DNA of 64,000 nt from JAXMHN01 sp964578605 (GTDB lineage: Bacteria; Verrucomicrobiota; Verrucomicrobiia; Limisphaerales; SIBE01): contig CAZODO010000009.1 in assembly GCA_964578605.1 (NCBI GenBank), forward strand, positions 1 through 64,000, read 5' to 3'. The translations under genes were made by a program, and so were the position numbers. Within the stretch, counting starts at the first letter, position 1. Every line of letters begins with the position of its first letter. The notes beneath the pieces are model-generated. The model saw only the letters and a program-made list of their open reading frames with translations, searched no databases and was not told the origin of the DNA. Positions 27,202 through 36,218 of this stretch are shown here, piece after piece.

Positions 27202-28203
27202 ATGCCACGCGCGCTGATCACCGGCATCACCGGCCAGGACGGATCTTACCTGGCCGAGTTGCTTCTCGAGCAGGGGTACGAAGTCCATGGCATCTATCGC
27301 CGCACCTGCCGGCTCGAACGTTCGGCCATCGCTCATCTCCACGGCAACCCGGAGATCTGCGGCCGGCGCTTGATCCTGCACCCGGCGGAACTGGACGATC
27401 CCACGACCCTGCGCCGTGTCTTCACCAAGGCCGCTCCGAACGAGGTCTATCACCTGGCGGGGCAGAGCCATGTGGGCCTGAGCTTCGAAATCCCGGAAGA
27501 GACCTGCCTGCTCACCGCCATGGTGGCGCTGCGGTTGCTGGAGATGGTTCGCGACATGGATCCGCTCCCGCGTTTCTTCCATGCGTCCTCGAGCGAGATG
27601 TTCGGCGAACCCACGCAGGTGCCCCAGGACGAGACGACGCCAGTTGACCCGGTCAATCCGTACGGCTGCGCGCGCGTGTTTGCCAGCCAGATGGTGGGCA
27701 TTTACCGCCGCACGCACGGGCTCTTTGCGTGCAACGGCATCCTTTACAATCACGAGAGCCCGCGCCGGGGCGAGAACTTCGTCACCCGCAAGATCTGCCG
27801 GGCGGCGGCGGCCATTCGCCTTGGCTTGCAGAAGGAACTCGTGCTGGGCGATCTGTCCGCCCAACGGGATTGGGGGCACGCGCGGGACTATGTCCGCGGG
27901 ATGTGGCTCTCGCTGCAATTTGAACGGCCGGAGGATTATATTTTTGCCACGGGCAAGCTTCACACGGTCCAGCAGGTCGCGGAGCATGCCTTTTCCGCGG
28001 TCGGGCTCGATTGGCGGGAGTTCACCCGGCATGATCCAAAACTCTTGCGCCTCACGGAACCGCACCGCCTGGTGGGCAACCCGGCCAAAGCCAGGCGCCT
28101 GCTGGGCTGGGCGCCTCACATTCCCTTTGAGCAACTCATCACGGAAATGACCGAGGCGGAACTGAAAGCGTTGTCGAGTCGGGTGGCCGCACACGAACCT
28201 TAG
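27202..28203 (+). CDS. Second GDP-mannose 4,6-dehydratase homologue with altered YxxxK
   Basis: A 333-aa protein clearly homologous to its neighbour along its whole length: GITGQDGSYLAELLL at the start, ASSSEMFG, NHESPRRGENFVTRKI and LGDLSAQRDWGHARDY. The active-site segment reads NPYGCARVFASQM, so the catalytic Lys of Y-x3-K is Arg (CGC codon at 27673-27675). Arg may weaken or change proton relay. It could be a weak dehydratase, an inactive partner in a hetero-oligomer with Gmd, or an enzyme for a later step such as reduction of the 4-keto sugar. Overlapping expression with gmd is likely from the 20-bp gap. Confidence 0.88.
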   Translation: MPRALITGITGQDGSYLAELLLEQGYEVHGIYRRTCRLERSAIAHLHGNPEICGRRLILHPAELDDPTTLRRVFTKAAPNEVYHLAGQSHVGLSFEIPEETCLLTAMVALRLLEMVRDMDPLPRFFHASSSEMFGEPTQVPQDETTPVDPVNPYGCARVFASQMVGIYRRTHGLFACNGILYNHESPRRGENFVTRKICRAAAAIRLGLQKELVLGDLSAQRDWGHARDYVRGMWLSLQFERPEDYIFATGKLHTVQQVAEHAFSAVGLDWREFTRHDPKLLRLTEPHRLVGNPAKARRLLGWAPHIPFEQLITEMTEAELKALSSRVAAHEP

Positions 28204-28326
28204 GCCGGGCGCCGGCAGAACACGCCGCACGTTGTTTCTCGCGGGTCCATCCGGCGCGCCCCGGGACGTGCGGGCTTTGTCATAATTGCCTCGCCAGACC
28301 GTCCGGGGGGGCGTAAGAGGAGGCTT

Positions 28327-29130
28327 ATGAACTCCTTGCAGCCGTATCGAGCAAGAATAGGTTTCACGTTGATCGAGTTGCTGGTCGTTATTGCCATCAT
28401 TGCGATTTTGGCGGGGATGTTGTTGCCGGCCTTGGGGCGCGCCAAGAACAAGGCCCAGCAGATCAAATGCACCAGCAATCTGAAGCAGATGGGTTTGGCC
28501 CACGAGATGTACATGGGCGATTTCAACCGCTCGGTGCCTTACGACCTGGGCACCAGCCTTTGGATGGCGAAACTGATCGATTACCAGGGGAATGCGCATT
28601 TCATCCGCTATTGCCCCAGTGCGCCCGAACCCAACAAGCGGATCAGCCGCAACCCGGCGAACCCGGATTACGGGACGGCGGACGAAACGTGGCTTTGGCG
28701 CACCAACGGGCTCCGGGGGTATCAAGGCGCCTATTCGTACAACGGGTGGCTGTACTATGACTTGACCGCGGTGACCGGGAGCGACGCCAACAGAGTCTAC
28801 ACCAAGGAATCCGCGATCCAGTTCCCAAGCCTCACGCCCTTCGTCGGCGATGCAATGTGGGTGGACGCCTGGCCCGAGGCCAACGACCTGCCCGCCCGCA
28901 ACCTTTACGAAGGCGATGGCGTCGCGGGCGGCATCGGGCGCTATTGCATCGCTCGGCACGGCGGCCGCGGAGCCAAAGCCGCGCCTCGCAAACTGGCCGC
29001 CGGCTCACCGTTGCCGGGTGCCGTCAATCTCGCTTTCATGGATGGCCATGCGGAAACGGTAAAGCTGGACAAGCTCTGGGAATTCTATTGGCACAACGGC
29101 TACGTTCCGCCTGCAACGCGGCCCAAGTGA
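28327..29130 (+). CDS. Pseudopilin-like prepilin (H-x(n)-DG family)
   Basis: A 267-aa protein with the same cleaved leader and helix as the gene at 13406 (GFTLIELLVVIAIIAILAGM), then GRAKNKAQQIKCTSNLKQMG. The C-terminal PGAVNLAFMDGHAETVKLD carries the DG-H signature in the usual late position. The middle has diverged completely from the other two copies, as expected if only the assembly helix is constrained. It starts 123 bp after the dehydratase pair; a separate promoter is possible. Convergent with the GHL10 gene, with only 3 bp between stops. Confidence 0.92.
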   Translation: MNSLQPYRARIGFTLIELLVVIAIIAILAGMLLPALGRAKNKAQQIKCTSNLKQMGLAHEMYMGDFNRSVPYDLGTSLWMAKLIDYQGNAHFIRYCPSAPEPNKRISRNPANPDYGTADETWLWRTNGLRGYQGAYSYNGWLYYDLTAVTGSDANRVYTKESAIQFPSLTPFVGDAMWVDAWPEANDLPARNLYEGDGVAGGIGRYCIARHGGRGAKAAPRKLAAGSPLPGAVNLAFMDGHAETVKLDKLWEFYWHNGYVPPATRPK

Positions 29131-29133
29131 CCG

Positions 29134-30726
29134 CTAGAGCGGCTTCTTGAGAAGCGCGGCCGGGCCCGTCGCGCCGCACCGGTTGACCGGCGTAATCGCG
29201 ATAAGTTCGGGGAACGAAGACGAACTCTTCGCCGGCAGGTCCCACGAGCCACGGTGCCCCGGCAGAACGTGCGTCTCCCATCTCCCGTTCGTCCGGGTTT
29301 GGCAAAGCCATAGCCACGCGGGCGTATTCTCGCCCTTGGGAAGGCTCCACGAGACTTGCCACCGCTTGGCCGGGTTTGACTGCTGCAGTTGGACGGCGGG
29401 TTTGCCGGGCACGGGGTGCTTTAGCCATGGCGTCGGTGGGACGAGCGCCGCCTGGGCGTAGAACTCGCGCCCGACCTTGTCCGCCACGCGATCCGCGTTG
29501 CGCATCAGGCTGGTGACGTTCCACAGGATGTTCCCCGCCATCTGCGGATGCTCACGGGTGAGGCGAAGCTGTCTGAGGATCTCGGTGCTTGCCCAGACGT
29601 TTCCGACCTTCGTGAGATCATTGCCCGGGCAGAGAATGCGCGACCGGGCATTCTGAGCGCCCCACCATTGGAGCAGGGCGGGGTAGCTCTGGTCGCCCTG
29701 AATGGCCCAGTAAAGCTGAGGGGCAAAGTAATCACCCCAACCATTCGCCAACCATTTGCGGGTGTCCGTGTAGAGGTGCTCGTAGGCGTCCAGACCCTTC
29801 TTGACCTCGGCCGGTGCCCCCAGCCGCCAGATGCCAAAGGGGCTAATCCCGACCTTGACCCAGCGTTTCTCCGCTTTGACCCGCTTGTAGAGCGTGCTCA
29901 CGAAGGTATCGATATTCCTGCGGCGCCAGTCTGCCCGACCGAGCTTTCCGCCAGCGGCGACGTATCCGCGCCACGCGAACTGATCGGGGAACTCCAGCAG
30001 TCGGCCATTGGCGCCCTTCTCAGGATAAGGATAGAAGTAGTCGTCCAAGTGGACGCCATCGATGTCGTATCGCTTTACCACGTCGAGGATGACCCGGATC
30101 GTGTGGTCCTGGACCGCTTTGAGCCCGGGATCCAACCAGAGCTGTGAGCCGTGCTTCCGCACCCAGGAGGGGCGCGCGCGGGTCATGTAATTGGAGGCGG
30201 CCCCGGTCTTCGGGTTGGGCGCCCGAACCCGGAATGGGTTGAACCACGCATGGAGTTCCAGGCCCCGCCGGTGCGCTTCCGTGACGGCGAAGGACAAGGG
30301 GTCATAGAAGGGCGATGGGGCCTGGCCCATTCGGCCGGTGAGAAACTCCGACCATGGCTCCAACTTGGAGCTGTAAAGGGCATCGCAGGCCGGACGGACC
30401 TGGAGGATCAGCACATTCAACTTGAGTTGCACGGCGCGATCCATGATCGCCACCAGTTCCCGCCGCTGTTCCGCCGGAGGCAAGCCAGGTTTGGATGGCC
30501 AATCCAGGTTCGCCACGGTCGCGATCCATGCGCCTCGCATTTCACGCAGCGGCCGGGGCGGGAGGTCATCCATGGAGGGCGGATTGGTGTCAGCAAAGGC
30601 GCTCAAGGCCAGAAGGCATAGGTGCAACAGGACGATCAGGACTCGCCTTCCCGAGAGAGGGTGCCAAGGTATGACAGCGAAGCGGGCTGGTTGCCGTGGA
30701 CGCATACTGCGGTTGAGCATCCACAT
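29134..30726 (-). CDS. Secreted glycoside hydrolase-like protein, GHL10 (DUF187) family
   Basis: A 530-aa protein. The N-terminus has a basic start and a hydrophobic stretch (VLIVLLHLCLLALSAFA) that fits a signal peptide. The core TIM-barrel-like region runs from LREMRGAWIATVANLDWPSK through QVRPACDALYSS, LELHAWFNPFR, DIDGVHLDDYFYP with the candidate acidic residues, and VKVGISPFGIWR. This matches the GHL10/YngK group of predicted cell-wall or polysaccharide hydrolases. Residues past about 420 form a small beta-rich tail. The substrate is unknown. Short inverted repeats (CCGCT/AGCGG at 29131-29142 and GCTTCT/AGAAGC at 29142-29155) lie at and just within its 3' end. Confidence 0.88.
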   Translation of the reverse strand: MWMLNRSMRPRQPARFAVIPWHPLSGRRVLIVLLHLCLLALSAFADTNPPSMDDLPPRPLREMRGAWIATVANLDWPSKPGLPPAEQRRELVAIMDRAVQLKLNVLILQVRPACDALYSSKLEPWSEFLTGRMGQAPSPFYDPLSFAVTEAHRRGLELHAWFNPFRVRAPNPKTGAASNYMTRARPSWVRKHGSQLWLDPGLKAVQDHTIRVILDVVKRYDIDGVHLDDYFYPYPEKGANGRLLEFPDQFAWRGYVAAGGKLGRADWRRRNIDTFVSTLYKRVKAEKRWVKVGISPFGIWRLGAPAEVKKGLDAYEHLYTDTRKWLANGWGDYFAPQLYWAIQGDQSYPALLQWWGAQNARSRILCPGNDLTKVGNVWASTEILRQLRLTREHPQMAGNILWNVTSLMRNADRVADKVGREFYAQAALVPPTPWLKHPVPGKPAVQLQQSNPAKRWQVSWSLPKGENTPAWLWLCQTRTNGRWETHVLPGHRGSWDLPAKSSSSFPELIAITPVNRCGATGPAALLKKPL

Positions 30727-30953
30727 ATTGCGTGTCCCCGGTCAACGCATTTGAACAGGTTCTTTCGATTGCGGCCACCCGCCAGGACCGGGTGCCGGCG
30801 ATTCTCCTCGCGAAGGGGCTTCCGCCGCCCGAGCCGATGGGGTATGAAAGGTCCGTCACGAAACAAAGCGCAAACAGATTATGCGGATCGACGCGGACGT
30901 CTTCCTGACCTGAACGGCGAGCGCGAATTCCGACCAGCGAGCCCAGCACAAGC

Positions 30954-32108
30954 ATGGACTTTGAATTTGCTACGGCCACGCGGATCCTCTTTGGCCCCGG
31001 CAAGAGCCGAGAGCTTCCCGACCTCGTTAAGAACCTGGGAGGCCGCGCGTTGATTGTCACCGGCCGCACTCCCGAACGGGCGGAGAACCTGCGCAAGACG
31101 CTCCAGGAGGCGGGCGTGGAGGCCGCTGTGTTCGCGACGCCAGGCGAGCCGAGTGTCCCTGATGTGCAACGCGGGGTGCAGACCGCCCAGGACGCGCATT
31201 GCGACTTCGTGATTGGGTGTGGCGGGGGCAGCGCGCTCGACGCGGCAAAGGCGATCGCGGCCCTCCTGGCGAACCCCGGGGATATCTACGATTACCTCGA
31301 AGTGGTCGGCCGAGGACAACCGCTCCTCCGGCCGCCGGTGCCCTGTGTCGCCCTCCCGACCACCGCGGGAACCGGCGCCGAAGTCACGCGAAACGCGGTT
31401 CTCTCTTCGCCTGAGCACCGGTTCAAAGTCAGCTTGCGCAGCCCCGGGATGCTGCCTCGCCTCGCTCTCGTGGACCCTGCGTTGACGTGGGGCCTGCCGC
31501 CTGCGCTGACCGCGGCCACGGGACTCGACGCCTTAACCCAGCTGATCGAGCCTTACGTCTCGCATCGAGCCAACCCGTTCACCGATGGCTTCTGCAAGGA
31601 AGGTCTAAGGCGGGTGGCGCGTTCGCTTGTGCGCGCCTTTGAAGACGGCCGGGACACTCAGGCTCGCGAAGATATGGCGCTCGCCAGCCTTCTGGGAGGG
31701 CTGTCGCTGGCCAACGCCGGTTTGGGCGCTGTCCATGGCTTCGCGGCGCCTATCGGCGGAATGTTCCCCGCGCCTCATGGCGCCGTCTGTGCCGCCCTTC
31801 TTCCGCACGTCATGGGCGTCAATATTCGTGCCTTGCGCCAACGTGCCCCCGGAAGCGGCGCTCTGGCCCGGTATACGGACGTGGCCCAAATCGTGACGGG
31901 CTCGCCTTCCGCCACGGCGGAGGACGGCTTGGTCTGGGTCGCACATCTCACCCGGCGCCTGGGGATCGAGCCCCTTCGGCGATACGGCTTGCAGGCGGAC
32001 GACTTCCCTGAGCTGGTGGGCAAAGCCGCCAAAGCCAGCAGCATGAAAGCCAACCCGATCCCGCTGACGCCGGAGGAACTGCAGGACGCCCTCCACCTGG
32101 CCTGGTAG
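30954..32108 (+). CDS. Iron-containing alcohol dehydrogenase
   Basis: A 384-aa protein of the Fe-ADH family: FGPGKSRELP for the dinucleotide fold start, DFVIGCGGGSALDAAKAIA, PTTAGTGAEVT and the metal region. Metal ligands seen: Asp in TGLDALTQLIEPY, His in AVHGFAAPI and His in PAPHGAVC. The usual fourth ligand, His in D-A-L-T-H, is Gln here. This may be a subfamily trait, but the metal site is unlike the FucO type. It probably reduces or oxidises a short alcohol or aldehyde with NAD(P). The next gene starts 68 bp later and belongs to an ABC importer. Confidence 0.9.
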   Translation: MDFEFATATRILFGPGKSRELPDLVKNLGGRALIVTGRTPERAENLRKTLQEAGVEAAVFATPGEPSVPDVQRGVQTAQDAHCDFVIGCGGGSALDAAKAIAALLANPGDIYDYLEVVGRGQPLLRPPVPCVALPTTAGTGAEVTRNAVLSSPEHRFKVSLRSPGMLPRLALVDPALTWGLPPALTAATGLDALTQLIEPYVSHRANPFTDGFCKEGLRRVARSLVRAFEDGRDTQAREDMALASLLGGLSLANAGLGAVHGFAAPIGGMFPAPHGAVCAALLPHVMGVNIRALRQRAPGSGALARYTDVAQIVTGSPSATAEDGLVWVAHLTRRLGIEPLRRYGLQADDFPELVGKAAKASSMKANPIPLTPEELQDALHLAW

Positions 32109-32176
32109 CCGCCGATTGGCGCCTCGGCCCTCTTCGTGCCATAATACGCCTGCCCAGTTCTCGAGCAGGCAATGGA

Positions 32177-33250
32177 ATGCGAAGTATGCGGAGAAGTCAC
32201 AGCCCTCTCAGGCGCACCGTTTTGATCACAGCCAGCCTTTGGCTGGTGCTCATCACGTTGTTGCACCTGGCGCTCAACTTGAATGTCCGGTTCTTCAACC
32301 GCGACCGGAATGCCAAGCCGGCCGGGTCGTTCCGGGTTGGCTATATCCCCGTGACCTGCCACCTGACGTGTCCCGTGACCGACTTCATCAGTCGCAACGC
32401 CCGTGGCGACCACGCCTTCGAGCCCATTCGATTGAGCGGCTTCCCGGAGATCAAAGAGGCCTTTCTCGCCGGGTATTTGCCCGCCACCTTCATTCTGGCT
32501 CCAATGGCGATCGCGCTCCGTGAGCAAGGCGTGCCCATCAAGATCGTTTACCTTGGGCATCGCGACGGGACCGCCATGATGGTGCGCAAAGACTCCCAAA
32601 TCTTCCGGTTGGAGGACTTGCGCGGCAAGACCGTGGCCGTCCCGAACCGGTTCTCGAACCAGCGCTTGCTCCTGTTCAAAGCGTTCAAAGAACGCGGGCT
32701 GGACATCCGCACCGTCAAGCTGGTCGAGATGCCTCCGCCGGACATGCCCGCCGCGCTGTATTCGCGCGCGGTCGATGCCATCACTTCGGGGGAGCCATTC
32801 ATGGCGCAGACGGAGCTCGATGGCTACGGGCGGGTCCTGTACCTGACGAAAGATGTCTGGCCGAACTTCATCTCGTGCGTCCTGGCCGTCAATGAAGACG
32901 CCATCCAGAACCGGCGCAACGAGGTCCAGGCGCTGGTCGATGGCATTGCCCGGAGCGGCAAATGGCTCGATGCCACCTTGGACAACCGCATGGAAGCGTC
33001 CCAATTCGTGGCGCGCGACTACTACAATCAAGACCCCAAACTGCTGCAGTACGTCCTGAGCAAACCGCCCGACCGGGTGAAGTACACGAACCTCCTTCCG
33101 CTTCGAGACGACTTCGAAGAAATCGTCCAGCTTGGCGTGGCGTCCGGCATTCTTGCCGGAACCGCCCCGTTCGAGGACTATGCGGACCCGTCCTTTGCGC
33201 GCGAGCAGGCGGCCTATGCGTCCTCGGTTAAGGAGGAAGCCACACCATGA
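32177..33250 (+). CDS. ABC transporter substrate-binding protein (NrtA/SsuA/TauA type)
   Basis: A 357-aa protein. The start MRSMRRSHSPLRRTVLI is very basic, followed by a hydrophobic helix with no clear cleavage site or lipobox, so it is probably tethered to the inner membrane by an uncleaved anchor. The periplasmic part has the NMT1/NrtA-like fold: FRVGYIPVTCHL, LAGYLPATFILAPM, EDLRGKTVAVPNR and the late DAITSGEPF segment. The substrate could be nitrate, a sulfonate, taurine or a thiamin precursor; residues do not decide. It overlaps the permease start by 4 nt (ATGA at 33247-33250). Confidence 0.88.
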   Translation: MRSMRRSHSPLRRTVLITASLWLVLITLLHLALNLNVRFFNRDRNAKPAGSFRVGYIPVTCHLTCPVTDFISRNARGDHAFEPIRLSGFPEIKEAFLAGYLPATFILAPMAIALREQGVPIKIVYLGHRDGTAMMVRKDSQIFRLEDLRGKTVAVPNRFSNQRLLLFKAFKERGLDIRTVKLVEMPPPDMPAALYSRAVDAITSGEPFMAQTELDGYGRVLYLTKDVWPNFISCVLAVNEDAIQNRRNEVQALVDGIARSGKWLDATLDNRMEASQFVARDYYNQDPKLLQYVLSKPPDRVKYTNLLPLRDDFEEIVQLGVASGILAGTAPFEDYADPSFAREQAAYASSVKEEATP

Positions 33251-34026
33251 GCCGCGGGATGTCCATCCGGTGGGGTTCGCAACTGGCGCTCCCGGTGATC
33301 GTAACGCTTCTGTTCCTGTTGCTTTGGCACGGCAGCGTTCGATGGTCCGGAAGCGCGATCTTTCCGACCCCGCTCGAGGTCTTGAGGGGCATCGTTGAGC
33401 TGATCGAGAAGGGGCTGCTGCTCAAGTACATCGTCGCGTCCCTGTTCCGAGTGACGTGGGGGTTCACGCTCGCCCTGCTGCTGGGAATCCCGCTCGGCTT
33501 GCTGCTGGGCTGGTATGGCCGCGCCTTTCTGGCGTTGAATCCGCTCATCCAGATGCTCCGCCCCATCTCTCCGATCGCCTGGATCCCGATTGCGATCCTT
33601 TGGTTCGGCGTCTCGGATGCGGCGCCAATCTTCCTCATTTTCCTGGCCAGCTTCTTCACGATCACCGTGGCGGCGACCGCCGCCGTCCAGAATATGCAGC
33701 CGGTCTACCTCCGGGCGGCCCAAAACTTCGGGCTGGGCCAACTGCAGCTTTTCCGGCGGGTGATTCTGTCGGCTTGCCTGCCGCAGATCCTGACGGGCGT
33801 GCGGCTGGCCCTGGGCGTGGCCTGGCTGGTGGTCGTCGCGGCGGAGATGATCGCCGTCAACTCCGGGCTGGGTTACCTGATCATCGACGCCCGGAATGCC
33901 GGCAAGCGGTACGACCTGGTGGTTGCCGGCATGGTCATGATCGGCTTTATCGGCCTCATCCTCGACCTCCTGGTTCGGCAACTGGAGAAGTTCGATGAGG
34001 TCCGCTGGGGTTACGCCCAAGGGTGA
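33247..34026 (+). CDS. ABC transporter permease (SsuC/TauC/NrtB type)
   Basis: A 259-aa protein with about six membrane helices, beginning with LALPVIVTLLFLLLWHGSVR. The cytoplasmic EAA loop that contacts the ATPase is AAQNFGLGQLQLFRRVILSA, with the conserved Gly followed by the hydrophobic-rich tail ...PQILTGVRLALGVAW. This is the binding-protein-dependent permease of the nitrate/sulfonate/taurine family. Its ATG overlaps the substrate-binding gene, and the ATPase gene follows directly, so the three are one operon. Confidence 0.92.
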   Translation: MSRGMSIRWGSQLALPVIVTLLFLLLWHGSVRWSGSAIFPTPLEVLRGIVELIEKGLLLKYIVASLFRVTWGFTLALLLGIPLGLLLGWYGRAFLALNPLIQMLRPISPIAWIPIAILWFGVSDAAPIFLIFLASFFTITVAATAAVQNMQPVYLRAAQNFGLGQLQLFRRVILSACLPQILTGVRLALGVAWLVVVAAEMIAVNSGLGYLIIDARNAGKRYDLVVAGMVMIGFIGLILDLLVRQLEKFDEVRWGYAQG

Positions 34027-34032
34027 TTGCGC

Positions 34033-34902
34033 ATGCCTTTCGAAACGCTTCCTGAAATGACCGCCGCCTCCTCCGAATCGATCTCGGCGGCCGTGACGGT
34101 CCGCGATCTCTGGATGAGCTTCCCCGGCAAACAACCCGGCCAGCAGGTCCACGTCCTCGAACGCGTCAATCTCGAGGTCCAGCCCGGCGAGTTCGTCTGC
34201 ATCGTCGGCCCGTCGGGCTGCGGCAAATCCACCTTGCTCAATGTGATCGGCGGCTTTCTCCGCCCCACACGCGGGGAGGTTCGCGTCGAAGGCGAACCGG
34301 TCACCGGACCCGGCCCGCGCAGAATCTTCGTGTTCCAGGAGAATGGCGTGTTCCCCTGGTTGACGGTCGAGGAGAATGTTGGATTCGGGCTGGGCACGAA
34401 GCCCGAACCGGAGCGGAACCAGATCGTGGCCCATTACCTGGAGATGGTCGGGCTGACCGGTTTTGAACAGGCTTACCCACGCGAGCTTTCCGGCGGGATG
34501 CGCCAGCGTGTGGAGATCGCCCGGGCTCTCGCGGCCAACCCCGCGATCATTTACATGGACGAGCCTTTTGGCGCCCTGGATTTCATCACCCGGCTCAAAA
34601 TGCGCTCCGACCTGACGCGCCTCTGGCAAAGCGAGCGGAAGACCATCCTCTTTGTCACCCACGATATTGAGGAAGCGGTGCAACTTGCCGATCGCGTCCT
34701 GGTGATGAGCCGCCGCCCGGCCACGATCCAGACGGTCATTCCTGTCGACCTGCCTCGCCCGCGCGATCTGGATTCGCCGCAATACCTGGAAACTCGGGAC
34801 CGCATCTTCTCCGCCATGGGCATGAGCTTGCGGATTGGCGAGAATGGCAGTTCCGAACGCCGCGAAGCGCTGGGAACTGCGGGTGAGCGGCGGCGGCGGT
34901 GA
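34033..34902 (+). CDS. ABC transporter ATP-binding protein (SsuB/TauB/NrtD type)
   Basis: A 289-aa protein starting MPFETLPEMTAASS (ATG; a TTG two codons earlier is less likely). Walker A is GPSGCGKST, the Q-loop follows in VFQENGVFPWL, the signature is LSGGMRQRVEIARAL, Walker B is IIYMDEPFGALD and the H-loop is FVTHDIEEAV. Complete and presumably active. It powers the permease above. The start is 6 nt past the permease stop. A strong hairpin 100 bp downstream may end the operon. Confidence 0.94.
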   Translation: MPFETLPEMTAASSESISAAVTVRDLWMSFPGKQPGQQVHVLERVNLEVQPGEFVCIVGPSGCGKSTLLNVIGGFLRPTRGEVRVEGEPVTGPGPRRIFVFQENGVFPWLTVEENVGFGLGTKPEPERNQIVAHYLEMVGLTGFEQAYPRELSGGMRQRVEIARALAANPAIIYMDEPFGALDFITRLKMRSDLTRLWQSERKTILFVTHDIEEAVQLADRVLVMSRRPATIQTVIPVDLPRPRDLDSPQYLETRDRIFSAMGMSLRIGENGSSERREALGTAGERRRR

Positions 34903-35001
34903 AGAACGCTGGGAACGCGGCGCGCCCGGGCGGCCGGGGCGGAAAGACGGCTGGCGGCGGGCGTCTGCGTCCGTGAATAACACGATTGTTACTCGAAGAT
35001 G

Positions 35002-35089
35002 ACAGGTATTTCACTCGATCGCCAATCGAGTTAAATACCTGTTATATACGTGTTATATACGTGTTATATACGTGTTATATCCCTGGGCA
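35002..35089. repeat. 11-bp tandem array with one inverted unit
   Basis: In 11-bp register: ACAGGTATTTC, ACTCGATCGCC, AATCGAGTTAA, ATACCTGTTAT, then three exact ATACGTGTTAT, then ATCCCTGGGCA. The first unit is an inverted counterpart of the ATACCTG unit, so this array too carries both orientations. The three exact copies are the most recent-looking part. It lies between the ABC importer operon and the alternative complex III operon. Confidence 0.9.
35003..35041. terminator. Strong hairpin, possible bidirectional stop signal
   Basis: Left arm 35003-35019 and right arm 35025-35041 pair at 16 of 17 positions (single C:T mismatch) around a 5-nt CGCCA loop. There is no run of T after the stem, so intrinsic termination in the E. 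coli sense is not assured. It is built from units of the 11-bp array rather than separate from it. Confidence 0.6.
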
Positions 35090-35549
35090 GGCGCCAGGCA
35101 AGGGATCGGCGACGGGTGATTCCCAGAGGGTCGCGGCACCGCATTGGTCCGGTTGCCAGGTCGGTTCCGGTGGGACGGCAACCCTCCGCCCGCGGCCGGG
35201 CGCCCCTCGATTTGGGCATTGACTCCCGGGCGCGAAAAGGTAAACAACGGACGCTTCCGAAGCGGCGGGTGCGGCAGACCGCGAGGACCCGGGTGGGTGC
35301 GAGCGGCAGGGGCGGTAACAAATCCAGCTTATTCGGAAAATTAATCAGATGGAAAACTTTGGGTGCCGGCAGAAGAAGACTTGCAGGGCACGCACCGGTG
35401 AGTTAAGGATTTTAGTCAAATTTACAACCAAATCTTATTACCAGGATAGATTTGGATAAGGTGCTCAAGCGTAGGTGGGCAGAACCCGGTTTTTCGCCAT
35501 GGGCAGGCTGCGAATCAACGGAGTTTACGTAGGCAAAATCTAAGCTGCA

Positions 35550-36218
35550 ATGTCTGACATTTTCCCGAAGTGGACGAATAAGCTTCCTTCCAGGATTCTG
35601 GCGGGCGGCGCGATTTTGGCCACAGCGACCGTGGCGGGGATTTGGTATTACTTCACGCCGAAATACACGGCTGTTGGGTATCAACCGATTCAGCCGGTGG
35701 CTTTCTCCCACGCCGTGCACGTGGATCAGTTGGGGATGGACTGCCGGTATTGCCATGACGGGGTGGAGAAGTCCTGGTATTCGAACGTGCCCGCGGCATC
35801 CGCCTGCATGAACTGCCATACCCAGGTGCTGGCCAACGACCCCCGGCTGGCGTTGGTGCGCGACAGCTACGCTACCGGCCGGCCGATTCCCTGGGTGCAG
35901 ATCCACCGGATGCCCGATTTCGTCTACTTCAACCATTCTGTGCATGTGAACCGCGGGATCAGCTGTGTGGAATGCCACGGCCAGATCAACCAGATGGACG
36001 AAGTGCATCAGGCGCAGCCGCTCAGCATGACCTTCTGCCTCGAGTGCCATCGCGATCCCGCGGCGCGGTTGCGTCCGCCGGACAGGATCACGGATCTGAA
36101 CTGGAAATGGAGCCCCGATCCGAAGATCGCCGCGCAACTGCAGCGGACCCATGGCCAGGAGATGATGGCCAATTGGAGAGTTGAGTCCCTGGCGAATTGC
36201 TCTGCCTGTCACCGATGA
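35550..36218 (+). CDS. actA: Alternative complex III subunit A, pentahaem cytochrome c
   Basis: A 222-aa protein starting MSDIFPKWTNKLPSRIL. One N-terminal membrane anchor (about residues 15-33) leads to a periplasmic domain with five CxxCH haem sites: CRYCH (65), CMNCH (86), CVECH (139), CLECH (163) and CSACH (near 217). Five haems and this size are typical of ActA. It receives electrons from the Fe-S subunit ActB and passes them toward ActE and soluble acceptors. It is first in the operon. Its TGA overlaps the ATG of actB, and the C-terminal CSACHR lies in the overlap region. Confidence 0.95.
   Translation: MSDIFPKWTNKLPSRILAGGAILATATVAGIWYYFTPKYTAVGYQPIQPVAFSHAVHVDQLGMDCRYCHDGVEKSWYSNVPAASACMNCHTQVLANDPRLALVRDSYATGRPIPWVQIHRMPDFVYFNHSVHVNRGISCVECHGQINQMDEVHQAQPLSMTFCLECHRDPAARLRPPDRITDLNWKWSPDPKIAAQLQRTHGQEMMANWRVESLANCSACHR

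Larger units (their letters stand above)
34903..35549. other. Long intergenic region before the respiratory operon
   Basis: No gene. It contains a 17-bp-arm hairpin (35003-35041) and an 11-bp tandem array (35002-35089), then about 460 bp without repeats leading to actA. The last part is AT-rich from about 35405 (TTTTAGTCAAATTTAC and following), the likely place of the operon promoter, but I could not place -35/-10 boxes with confidence. Confidence 0.5.
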
